A stretch of DNA of 64,000 nt from assembly GCA_933228895.1 (NCBI GenBank), contig OW121857.1:71233672-71297671 (forward strand). Reading direction: 5' to 3'. Position 1 is the first letter of the stretch. The number at the start of each line of letters is the position of its first letter. Of the stretch, positions 55,143 to 64,000 are shown piece by piece. A program made the position numbers and the translations under genes. Below the pieces are notes generated by a model. It was not told the DNA's origin. It saw only the letters and a list, made by a program, of their open reading frames with translations, and made no database searches. The DNA is from Platycnemis pennipes (lineage: Eukaryota > Arthropoda > Insecta > Odonata > Platycnemididae).

Positions 55143-58100
55143 ATGGCTGTAATATTACAGTGGAATATGAATGGTTTTTATAGGCACAAGGAGGAGCTGG
55201 AGGTTTTAATTAGAGATTTTAATCCCATCTGCGTCTGCCTGCAAGAGATGCATTTTAAGCTGACGGACAAGGGTATTTTACAAGGATACAAGGTTTTTAG
55301 ACTTGATGACACCAGTGGCCAAAGAGCTGAAGGAGGGGTTGCCATTGCAGTTCGGGAGGCCCTATACACCTCCCGAACACAACTTAACACTCCATTCCAG
55401 GCGATTGCTGTCACAGTGCACGCCCCTGAAGCAGTAACTTTGTGCTGCATTTATTTACCGGAGGGAGCTCCGGTTAATCAGTATAACCTTATAACCCTTG
55501 TCCGTCAGTTGCCCAAGCCTTTTATTTTATTAGGAGATTTTAATGCTCACGACCCCCTGTGGGGAAGCTCTCCTGCGCAGAGTAACAGAAGGGGACGGAT
55601 TTTATCCCATTTTATCGATGATTTTAACTTAATTCTTTTAAATAGGAGAGAAAAAACCCGTTTTAATAGTTTTAACGGAGAATTTTCCTCCATTGACTTA
55701 AGTCTTTGTACGAGCAGTCTGGCAACAAAGCTGTCTATGTCCGTTCATCACGACCTCTGTGGAAGTGACCACTTTCCTCTCTTCATTACCAAGAATGATC
55801 AGTTCCTCCCCATGTTTAGTAAAAGTGACAGATGGAACATCCGGAAAGGCAACTGGACACTATATAAGGAAGTATTTAATTTTGAACACGATTTTAACGC
55901 TGACGGCACCTCTAACGCGAAGGTACTGACTAACGCAATAATAACAGCTGCTGAATGTAGTGTTCCAGTGCTGAAGGGTACCATCAATCGTACTCCCGTC
56001 CCATGGTGGAACGAGGAATGTGCAAATGCGATTAAAAGGCGGAAAAAGGCCTTACGCATTTTTCAAAAGTATCCCACTGCTTCAAATCTCGCTGCTTTCC
56101 GACGATTACGCGCAAAAGCCCGGAAGGCAGTGAAGGAAGCAAAGAGGGCTTCCTGGATGGAATTTGTAAATGGTATTAATAATAGGACACCACTTACAAA
56201 GGTATGGAAAAAGATCAGAAGCATCACAGGTAGTATCTACCAACCTGTCTCCTCTATTAAAGTAAACGGCACGGTGATGACCGCGCCCTCCGACGTTAGT
56301 GAGGCATTCGGCGAGTTCCTCGCAGAAGCGAGTAGTGATTCAAATCAAGAGCCGTCTTTTCTGGCTATCAAGGAGAGAATTGAATCCGTTCCGTTAAATT
56401 TTAGGGAAATAGGGGCACGAGCGGCATACAATGTCTCGTTTTCGCTGTGGGAACTAGAGTCCGCTCTTGCAGATTGCCGCAACACCGCCCCCGGGCTAGA
56501 TGGAATTCATAATTCGTTTCTCCGAAATATCCCCGAGAGGTCGCTCCCGAATATCCTGAACACCCTCAACCAGATTTGGGACGAGGGCTGCTTTCCGGAG
56601 ACATGGCACCAATCTGCAGTCGTTCCCATTCCCAAATCAGGAAAAGACTCTTCCCATCTGGAAAACTATCGACCGATTTCACTGACAAGTTGCCTTTGCA
56701 AGCTAATGGAAAGAATGGTCAACCGGCGACTGGTGTGGTGGTTGGAAAGACAAAGCCTTCTCTCCAAAATCCAATGCGGCTTCCGGCGAAGCAGGTGCAC
56801 TACCGATCATCTTGTCCGCGCAGATAATTTTATAACGTGTTTTGCGATTGCAATCAATGATGTGGAGAATTGTATAGTGCCGCCTGTTATGGAGTCTTTA
56901 TTTGTAGACGACCTGGGCATCTTTTGCCGGTCGTCTAAACTCAACACTGCGTCCAGACTTGCACAGCTTACCCTCAATAAACTGCACAAATGGTCCCAGA
57001 GCAACGGGTTCCGCTTCTCCGAGGGAAAAACGAAGTGCGTGCATTTTCATAGGCTGAGGGGATACCATATGCCACCGACGTTGACTCTAGGGGGGAGAAA
57101 TCTTCAATTCGTCGAGTCTATCCGTTTCCTGGGTATGACGCTGGACCGCAGGCTCAATTGGCGTGATCACATCCGCATTTTAACCACAAAATGTCGCCAA
57201 ACGCTTAATATTTTGAAGTTTTTATGTAACATGAAATGGGGTGCAGACCGCATGATGATGCTTTTACTTTATCGCTCTCTTATTCGCTCACGTTTAGATT
57301 ACGGTTCGGTGGTATACTTGTCCAGATGGGAGTCCTATTTGAAAACCCTGACAACGGTGCATAACGAAGGACTGCGACTATCAACGGGGGCCTTCAGGAC
57401 GTCTCCTGTCGTGAGCATCTTAGCTGACACTGGGGAGCCTCCTTTAGAAACCCGTAGGAAAATTTTAATGTGTAACTATGTTTTAAAAATTTTATCTGTT
57501 AAGACTCATCCATGTTTTAACATAGTTTTTAAACCCAGATTTTTACACATTTTAAACCGACGGACGAGAGCGACTAGGCCGCTGAACGTCCGTTTTCATG
57601 ATTTTATTTTGGAAAAGAATCTTAACCTTCCAGATTTATACCCAACTAAGTACGCCAACCACCCACCTTGGCTGACACCGAGGCCTAAAATCCAAACTCG
57701 TCTTTCGAGACTACCAAAACCGTCAACCTCGTCATCGGAATACCAGATTCTCTTTCAAGACATGTTGAATGAATATGAAGACTTCCTGCCAATATACACC
57801 AATTTGATCAAAGTCTAATTCAGACTGCGCGTTTGCAGTCACGTCTTCCATTCACGGGGTAATGAAGGGGAAGCTCAGCCCCCAGTGTAGTGTATTCACT
57901 GCGGAGCTGTTCGCTATAAAAATGGCCTTGTTGGAGATCTGCTGTTGCACAGGTTCGTTCCTGATTTGTTCAGACTCTCTTAGTGCCCTCCAAAGTTCTC
58001 TGCTTTTTCTCCATTCCACCCAATCGTGCAGGATATACAAAGTCTCCTCCTTTCCCTCAGCAAGAAGGGAGTCGACGTCTGCTTTGTTTGGGTTCCCGGT

Positions 58101-58598
58101 CATACGGGAATCCCAGGCAACGTGAAAGCGGACCGGGTGGCGAAAGAAGCCCTGAGCAATAACGAGCTAATGACGACTCTGGTACCAGTAGACGATGTTA
58201 AAAAATTTTTGCGTAACATAGCCATGGAAAAGTGGAAACAAGCTTGGGAAACAAATGTAAATAACAAACTCCGTTGTATAAAACCGTCCATCTCAGCTTG
58301 GCCATCTTCCATTCGGCGCTGTCGCTGAGAGGAAGTCGCAACAACTCGACTGAGGATAGGTCACTGTGCCTTGACCCACTCCTACCTCTTTACAGAAAAC
58401 CGAATACCACCACAGTGTGAATATTGCGATTGCCCTCTGACAGTGAGATACCTCCTAACTGAGTGCGACAGATACAAGGTATTCCGAGAGAGCTGCCAAA
58501 TAAGAGGTGAGCTTAGTATGATCCTCGAAGACAACCCCGATTCTGTGACTCGGGTGCTAAAATTTATTAATTGCACTGGACTTATAAATAAACTATGA
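55143..58598 (+). pseudogene. Copy j ORF2: endonuclease intact, RT deleted in the core
   Basis: The frame 55143-57818 encodes the endonuclease (QWNMNGFYRH, LQEMHF with E retained, LGDFNAHDPLWG, GSDHFPLF) and RT. An in-frame deletion of about 85 codons near 56835 joins RADNFI to TCFAIAIND, removing motif A (the FFDxEKAYD aspartate) and NGVPQGS. FVDDLGIFCRS remains. Near 57805 the frame shifts at IYTN(D)G; RNase H continues in two frames (CSVFTAELFAIKMAL, VWVPGHTGIPGN). A TGA at 58326-58328 precedes the Cys/His end, which stops at 58598. The RT cannot be catalytic. Confidence 0.9.
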
Positions 58599-58746
58599 TA
58601 GCATGCGCAGATAGATAAGCCAATATTTGTTTTACAAATTGAGCTTCAAACAAACCTTTTATTCCAGTATTGGTCATGATGATTCAGGTGCGGTGCGATA
58701 TGACCCTAGCCGTCGATGCACCCCAAAAAAATATATTACTACTACT

Positions 58747-59267
58747 ACTGATGGAATGGGACCAAGCATGGAAAAATATGACAAATAACAAGCTTTGCAC
58801 CATAAAAGGTGATATTCTACCATGGTCATCTTCCATCAGGAGGTGTCAACATGAGGAGGTTGCGATGACACACTTGAGGATAGGACATTGTGCCCTCACT
58901 CACTCATAACTTTTTACATTTGGAAAAATTCAATCTCGCTGTGAGACGTATGAAACCCCAATTACGATTTGCCATATCCTAACGGAATGTGAGAACTATA
59001 GAGCAGTGAGAGAGAGACTGAATCTCCAGGGAGACTAAAGGGTGGTTCTTAAAGATGCCCTAGCAGCTGTAGACCTTGTTATCACTTATCTTAAAGAAAC
59101 GGACATTATTTGGTTACTGTAAGTTGATCCCCAAAATGTTGAGTCCATAGATATTATACTCAATATACCCATAAGGCTGATAACCTTAACCTAGAAAGAG
59201 GGTTGGTGAGGTGCTAATGACCTAGAAGTCGAAGCACTCATCAAAATAATGCTACCTACCTACCTAA
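58747..59267 (+). pseudogene. Type 1 LINE copy i, right part and tail
   Basis: After the second ACTGATGGAATGG the frame continues: WDQAWKNMTNNKLCTIKG, SSSIRRCQHEEVAMTHLRIG, HCALTHS, stop, CETYETPITICHILTECENY. Stops and a frameshift are present. The 3' tail (GGTGCTAATGACC...GAAGCACTC, then TACCTACCTACC) ends about 59267. Confidence 0.85.
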
Positions 59268-59489
59268 CAGAAGATGACTCCCCTGCCTGTCAATAATATG
59301 TACATTGTAACAGCTGGCCTTACCCCTCCCCCTTCTCCCTGTAGCATTATGTAATTTATGCATGGCCGCTAAAGGAGTTTGCTAGGTTTCAAATGAATTG
59401 CATTAAATTTCAAGTATTAATGACATACTGTCTGGGAACTATGTTTCTGAAATCCTTTCACAACAAAAGGAGATGGAAGAAATACCTAC

Positions 59490-59650
59490 CTTGAAAGCAT
59501 ATCTTCTTGCATCTTGATCAGCATGCTGTCAATAGTCTTTGTTGCTTCAGAGCATTTTATGGTGATCTTTTCCCGGTTATCACGTCTCACAGCCACTATC
59601 TGACCTTGTTGAACGTCTCGAGGACCAACCTCTATTCTAATAGGAACTCC
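59490..59650 (-). CDS. EPRS1: EPRS1 coding exon (prolyl-tRNA synthetase anticodon-binding domain)
   Basis: 161 bases on the minus strand, acceptor TTATGCAG before 59650, donor AAG|GTAGGT after 59490. It encodes GVPIRIEVGPRDVQQGQIVA, then VRRDNREKITIKCSEATKTI and DSMLIKMQEDMLS plus two bases of an Arg codon. 'GVPIRxEVGPRD' and 'VAVRRDxxEK' are signatures of the prolyl-tRNA synthetase anticodon-binding region. It begins in phase 0 after the exon ending HWELK and joins 48731 in phase. Confidence 0.95.
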
Positions 59651-60013
59651 CTGCATAAAAAGAGTATTTTATTATTAAGTTTCTTTGCATTATCAAGTAT
59701 TCACATGTGTTTTCATAATTAGCAAATTCAAATTGTATAATTTAATCATGGGAGAGCATATGACTTATGTCCAAGACATGATATGAAAATAATAGCTGAG
59801 CAGGCAATCTGAGTGTCAAACTGGTAAAATGGGAAATTTTAAGACTGACAATCAATCCTTGTAGCAAGCGTACCATAAACAATGATAATGGAACTAGACT
59901 CATTCTAATCACCTCATTTTAAATATGAAATTTATATCAGTTCTCACTCAGTGGAATTATCAGACATTAACTCAGTGAAACAGAATTACTACATCCTAGT
60001 AGATGGTAGACAT

Positions 60014-60289
60014 CAGGGGCGTTGGAACTATTTTCGCTGGGAGGGGCGAACCTGAAAAGGGCCCGCATTTTTTTTGCGGATAGGAGAGGGTAGAGATTAG
60101 AATTCTGCTAAAAGTGGATATGAAGGTGGCAGAATATGCATCCGAGGGAAAAGGCAAGCTGAAAACAAGTGAAATTTAATTTTTATTAATGAAGATTCAT
60201 TTCTCAAGGGCCCGGGGCAAATTCTGGGGGCGGAAGTGGGGGGCAGGGGGGCCGAATGCACCCCCTGCTCCCCACTTCCGACGCCGCTG
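60014..60289. mobile_element. hAT-type MITE, 276 bp
   Basis: The left end CAGGGGCGTTGGAA and the reversed right end CAGCGGCGTCGGAA are inverted repeats of the CAGNGGC form common in hAT elements. Flanking 8 bp GTAGACAT (60006-60013) and GTGGACAC (60290-60297) match at 6 of 8 positions, fitting an aged target duplication. GC-rich interior, no ORF. Confidence 0.75.
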
Positions 60290-60297
60290 GTGGACAC

Positions 60298-60880
60298 CTG
60301 ATGTATGCTTATTTATTATATCTGATGATCATGTCATTATTCAAGAAGCTGTTCTAGAAGTGTATCTTTGGAAGATCTAAAATGAAAAAGAAACTTTTGA
60401 AGGAGAAAATTTTCTTAAATTCTGGGCCCCTTAAGGGTTGTAATTTAAGGATTTTATTCTGTGAATGTTATCCATTTGTTGTTAATTTCTACTTTTATTG
60501 ATATAAATACTGATATTCCTTTCTTTTGTGTACCTACATATTTAAAAAATATGATTGTCATGAAAATGATGTTTGCTGAAATCATGTATTCGATTTGATG
60601 ATTTATTAATACATGAATATGCAACAAAAATTAGTGCTATTGTTGTTACTATTAACTCTGTACAATTGGAATGGTTCCTTGTAAGGAAAATCATCCACCT
60701 TGACCAAGATCTAGGCGAATGACTTTTTCTCTGTGGACGTCTTATCATTGTGTGTATCCACTGCCAAGTCCATTAAGAAATAAAAAGGTTGTGAACTAGC
60801 AGTGAAACTCATAATGATGAAGTTATATACTGATATGATCAATAGCAGAATTAACATGAAGAAAAAATTATTCAGTTAAA
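60298..60880. other. Intron DNA, nothing recognised
   Basis: AT-rich EPRS1 intron sequence. Confidence 0.4.
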
Positions 60881-60950
60881 ATTGACCAGACATGAACCTG
60901 GAATCTCCTGATTCTCAGCCAGGCACTTTAACAAGCTAACAAGGCATCTG
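60881..60950 (-). repeat. tRNA-derived SINE head or tRNA pseudogene
   Basis: The minus strand has an A-box-like TTGTTAGCTTGTTAAAGTGC and, about 40 bases on, GGTTCATGTCT (60898-60888), a near match to the B box. The layout 'CCTGGCTGAGAATCAGGAGA' between them resembles the anticodon and variable region of a class II tRNA-like SINE head. No intact cloverleaf is evident. Confidence 0.5.
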
Positions 60951-61440
60951 TCTTTCCTGTGGATTTCTTGTAGCTTTAACACTTTTCCTCAATTACAGCT
61001 GCATCATGACATTGTATGTTCAGCAGTTTGTCTGTTATTTTGCTCCTTTTGAACTCCAGAGGGAGTTTGGGTGCCTTGGTAGCTAAACATTCTGAAGTAC
61101 TTGACATGAATTCAGTGGATCCAAGCTCAAAAGCTTCTGGTAAAAGTGAATGAAGTAAATTCTCCATGTAAATTCGTATCATTAAGATTTTTTGCTGCTA
61201 TTTCTCAATCCTGGAAATTGCTTTGCACTTTTAAACATGTAGTACAGATTGGCAGTCTTCAATTTCATACCAAAAGGTATCTTACGTATTGTTACTATAT
61301 ATCTGAGTTTACTTGGCACAAATTAAAATTCCATTTGATTTTTAGACATTTGATATTTTTTGGGTTTGGTATATTTGATAATCTCAAGGTTTAAAGACAT
61401 CCACAAGAAAATTATCATCTTTAAAAATGGTTCTTCTTAC
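60951..61440. other. Intron DNA, nothing recognised
   Basis: EPRS1 intron sequence upstream of the donor at 61440; no element ends seen. Confidence 0.4.
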
Positions 61441-61614
61441 CTTCAACTCCCAGTGATTAAATTTCCAACCTGGAGAATAATTATCTCTGTAATCTCCTTT
61501 GACTTTAATTTGCTGCTTTTTCAACCCCTCCTCCAAATTTTTACAGGCTTCAATGAGTTTGGCCTTGTCCTCCTCTTCTAACTTTGCTGTGATTCCACAT
61601 GGAACTATAACCAC
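61441..61614 (-). CDS. EPRS1: EPRS1 coding exon (start of ProRS anticodon-binding region in this window)
   Basis: 174 bases, exactly 58 codons, acceptor ATTTGCAG before 61614, donor AAG|GTAAGA after 61441. It encodes [20 protein letters not shown], then [20 protein letters not shown] and [18 protein letters not shown]. '[19 protein letters not shown]' is diagnostic of eukaryotic prolyl-tRNA synthetase. The upstream exon with the catalytic HisRS-like class II core ends in phase 0 and must lie beyond 64000; I did not find it in the window. Confidence 0.95.
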
Positions 61615-61779
61615 CTGCAAATATTGGCACATGATAAGGTTTACAATATTATCTCTCGAAAAAGGATTCACTATAATTTGCAAATGCCTATAAGTTACTA
61701 AACCAAACTACCTTGACATATGGTGATCTGAGGAAGATACAGGCATTGAGGGAAGTGTGAATGGGAAAATTAGCAAAGA

Positions 61780-61868
61780 AAGGTTTCATATAGGATATGT
61801 AGAGCGAGTAGTGAAGGATGTGAAGGGGAAGAGATAACTGTATGAAGAGGGTAGCCGATGGAAGAATC
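61780..61868 (+). pseudogene. Type 2 LINE 3' relic
   Basis: RYVERVVKDVKGKR, a stop and MKRVADGRIQR-like sequence match the type 2 C-terminus (YMEKVVKDVKEKN..KRLADRRI). A possible degenerate ATTACTATTC / GATGATGAT tail follows. Confidence 0.55.
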
Positions 61869-61874
61869 CAGAGG

Positions 61875-61924
61875 AGCTCCTAGAGCTAACTCTAGAGCTC
61901 CCTGGTGTTAGCTCTAGAGCTAAC
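61875..61924. repeat. Palindrome cluster built on CTCTAGAG
   Basis: An 18 bp perfect palindrome GTTAGCTCTAGAGCTAAC lies at 61907-61924, and GAGCTAACTCTAGAGCTC-type sequence stands just left of it. The two units are near-inverted copies and can form a cruciform-like hairpin. Confidence 0.75.
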
Positions 61925-62066
61925 GTCTAATGAATCTGAGGATTGATACCATCATTACTATTCATGAATAGTGATGATGATTTCTTTTATCAACAGGTTA
62001 CAACTGAAAGAATATAAAAAAGTTGATTTGGATAGAGGATTTTTCATTGCCAAATTCCTATATAAT

Positions 62067-62086
62067 TATATATATATATATATATA
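62067..62086. repeat. (TA)n microsatellite
   Basis: Ten TA dinucleotides. Confidence 0.85.
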
Positions 62087-62186
62087 GCAATTTCAGGAAG
62101 CACGTGACGTGTAACACATGTATAATAGTCACTAGTTGCGACGACATAAAAAATATAGAAAACACAAAAAAAAGGGACACTCACAA

Positions 62187-62329
62187 ACGAATAAAACAGG
62201 AGCTTTCGAGCAGCGTTGCTGTCTTTCTCAACCAGAAAGGAATACCTTTTCTAGTAGTTTTTCTTTTTTAGTATTCCTTTCTGGTTGAGAAAGACAGCAA
62301 CGCTGCTCGAAAGCTCCTGTTTTATTCGT
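62187..62329. repeat. Perfect 59 bp inverted repeat with 25 bp loop
   Basis: The left arm 62187-62245 and right arm 62271-62329 are exact reverse complements. The right arm contains GCTGCTCGAAAGCTCCTGTT, a phrase typical of Penelope-like element ends. It may be a Penelope-derived inverted duplication or a hairpin small-RNA source. The stem is perfect, so it is recent or under constraint. Confidence 0.9.
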
Positions 62330-63409
62330 ATATCTGTATTGAGAAATAATGCTCACAGCTTTTGCCAAGTAGTTAAGAATGCAAGTTTTAGAGCATCAAA
62401 TGACATCAAAAGATTCCACATGCTTATTTGACATCATAGCATTGCATGAGGTAAACCTCTCAAATTGTATATTGTAACAACAAAAACATGTTTTACCATA
62501 ACCCTTCTCTCAATACTGGTAATTGCTGGTATATTTTTTTTGCAAATTTATCAATTTTTAATAATATGTACTACAAATAATAGTGCTGGCACCTATTATT
62601 CTAGAAGATCCTCCTAGAAGAATATTAATGCTACTCTTCATAAGGGAAGGTTGTCAGCCAGACGTCCTTTGGCTATTGGAGCCAAGATTTTTAATAAAAT
62701 TCCATTATATTTGAGGAGCATTAGCTCAATAAGAAAATATAACCATGTTAAATAAATATCACTAGTACAATTTCCACACTTTATTGAAAATAAAATTTGG
62801 AAATGAAAAAATTCCTGCAATGCAAATGTTATTATTCAAATGCACAGTTTCCCAATGACAATGTAGAATAACAGAATATTATGCTAACATAAAAAAATTT
62901 AAATAGGAATTAATTTGTCCAGAATTATTTAAGATATCTTGTGCATACATATGTATAATGTCTAAGGTGTAAATTGGTGGATTAATTATATTTAATTTGA
63001 CTTGTCCTATATATACAGAGTACGTCAAGTGAATTAATAAAATATTATTATTATTTAAAAAAAATTAGTGATGATGATTATTTTGTATTTCCAGCAAAAA
63101 TAAGCTCCTTCGTGGTGGGTAGCCAGGGTGTACAGGGATGGTAGTAGATGCCATGAAGTGCAGTTAGCTGAACTTTTCTGCTCTTAACATTCCATGAAGG
63201 GTAGAGGAGTGGTAACATAGTGCCTATCCTACACTTGCTAGTCCTCTCATCAGCTACGCCGTGCTTACCTCTGTCCTAACCTTCCTATAGTGTAAGGAAG
63301 GAGTTGCATTATCCCCGCTTTACCCTTGCTTAACCATTGACGGCTTACACCCCGATTACCTTCCCATAAAGCACCCTGAAGATAAAAAAAAGTAAGTATA
63401 CCTCCTATC
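62330..63409. other. Intron DNA with a small LINE 3' relic
   Basis: Plus-strand codons at 62638-62755 read KGRLSARRPLAIGAKIFNKI, then PLYLRSISSIRKYNHVK and a stop, resembling the C-terminal end of a CR1/Jockey-like RT. The rest is unrecognised. Confidence 0.45.
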
Positions 63410-63794
63410 TGTAAGCGTGCACGCTCGAGGCTCGCGTCGCCCCGGCGTTGGCTGTCGGTAATGGTAGCTCCCGGATGTGGAGTCACGTTCAGGTGACTCC
63501 TGTAACACCTTGCGAATCCTTGCCCGTGGGATCTCGCCTCAGGGAAAGTCGCACAGTTAGCATGGAAAGCTACTGCCATTGCCGGCCAATAGGAAGCCCT
63601 TGAAGGAGTCACGGGGTGACGCGGGCGTCGGGCGAGGCATGAGAGCAGGAGAGACTCGGGGAGTCTCTCTCTGGGCGGCCTACGGCCAACATGTAACTAA
63701 GTTGTAAATAAAATCGTTAGAACGAAACGCCCGACTTGTTCCCTTACCGCGCCTTCTCCGGACCAAGTCTTTGTATTCAAGCGGAGTGCTTACA
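63410..63794. mobile_element. Solo LTR, 385 bp, TGTAAGC...GCTTACA
   Basis: The ends TGTAAGC and GCTTACA are inverted and TG...CA. The 4 bp TATC flanks both sides (63406-63409 and 63795-63798). AATAAA stands at 63707-63712 near the 3' end, so the LTR reads on the plus strand. GC-rich unlike its surroundings. A 4 bp duplication fits the Gypsy superfamily. No internal domain is present, so it is a solo LTR left by recombination. Confidence 0.75.
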
Positions 63795-63798
63795 TATC

Positions 63799-64000
63799 TC
63801 TACATTTCTGCTGCCTACGTTTCGGGTGCTCCAACCTCCTCTTGCTCAAATCTCAAGGAAGTTTATGGGTTCGGTAAGCTAACATTCACGTATTGAGGTG
63901 TGGGAGAGATGTTGAGCTACCCATCACCTACCATTATCAGGTATAATGGAGAGGTAGTGCATGACTGAAATAGCAATGGAGGCTATCAGTTAGAGGGTCT
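63799..64000. other. Unrecognised DNA
   Basis: Nothing recognised to the window edge. Confidence 0.35.

Larger units (their letters stand above)
53311..58746 (+). mobile_element. Type 1 LINE copy j, full length with internal RT deletion
   Basis: 5'UTR 53311-53901, ORF1 53902-55081, ORF2 55143-58598, 3'UTR with stem-loop (GGTGC 58692-58696, GCACC 58718-58722) and TAC-repeat tail. Flanked by a 10-13 bp target duplication (the ACT overlaps the tail). It lies in the EPRS1 10.8 kb intron, antisense. It is more diverged from b and f than they are from each other, suggesting a separate subfamily. Confidence 0.93.

Noticed and set aside
61615..64000. Possible further upstream EPRS1 exon
   Set aside because: I looked for the expected ProRS class II motif region ending in phase 0 on the minus strand and did not find it; it likely lies beyond the window.
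1..64000. Prokaryotic features: CRISPR arrays, operons, phage modules, riboswitches
   Set aside because: The sequence is plainly eukaryotic (spliced EPRS1, LINEs, Copia, hAT). No regularly spaced short repeats of CRISPR type and no operon structure.

Overview
This is a eukaryotic nuclear window, most likely from an arthropod and probably an insect. I do not assign a species. It contains no bacterial-style operons, no CRISPR array and no gene-dense DNA. The only host gene I can support is the 3' end of EPRS1 (glutamyl-prolyl-tRNA synthetase) on the minus strand. Four spliced exons (61441-61614, 59490-59650, 48588-48731, 23364-23520) are phase-compatible, have GT/AG borders and encode the last 211 residues of the prolyl-tRNA synthetase half. 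The gene is stretched by a 10.8 kb and a 25.1 kb intron, both filled with transposable elements (TEs).

Almost everything else is TE sequence. Type 1 is an I-group-like LINE: a hairpin-bearing 5'UTR, ORF1 with three CCHC knuckles, and ORF2 with endonuclease, reverse transcriptase, RNase H and a terminal Cys/His motif, then a stem-loop and a (TAC)n tail. It has at least twelve copies or fragments, all on the plus strand. Type 2 is an RTE-like LINE with a TGATGATG tail. Type 3 is a CR1/Jockey-like LINE. Also present are two Copia elements, a Penelope-like fragment, a hAT transposon with an exact 8 bp target duplication, miniature elements, a solo LTR, a 5S-rRNA-derived stretch, a tRNA-derived SINE-like stretch and several strong inverted repeats.

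Layout: 1-2432 is mostly unrecognised DNA with two small inverted repeats. 2433-19375 is a head-to-tail and nested cluster of type 1 copies (a, b, c, then d containing e containing the nearly intact f). 19376-23047 holds a Copia remnant, a type 2 relic and a Penelope piece downstream of EPRS1. 23048-23520 is the EPRS1 3' end. 23521-48587 is the last EPRS1 intron: type 3 LINE split by hAT; type 1 copy g split by a type 2 insertion; a nearly intact Copia; a foldback-like repeat; type 1 copy h; a minisatellite. 48732-59489 is the preceding intron, with the 5S-like stretch, LINE relics and full-length type 1 copy j nested in older copy i. 59651-64000 holds two more exons, a hAT-like MITE, the tRNA-like stretch, a 59 bp perfect hairpin and a solo LTR.

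The genes do not form a pathway. Target-site duplications give a relative order of insertions. Copy f (one 2 bp deletion) and Copia-2 (one nonsense codon, LTRs differing at 5 of about 260 sites by eye) look youngest. All homology statements come from reading motifs, not from database searches.
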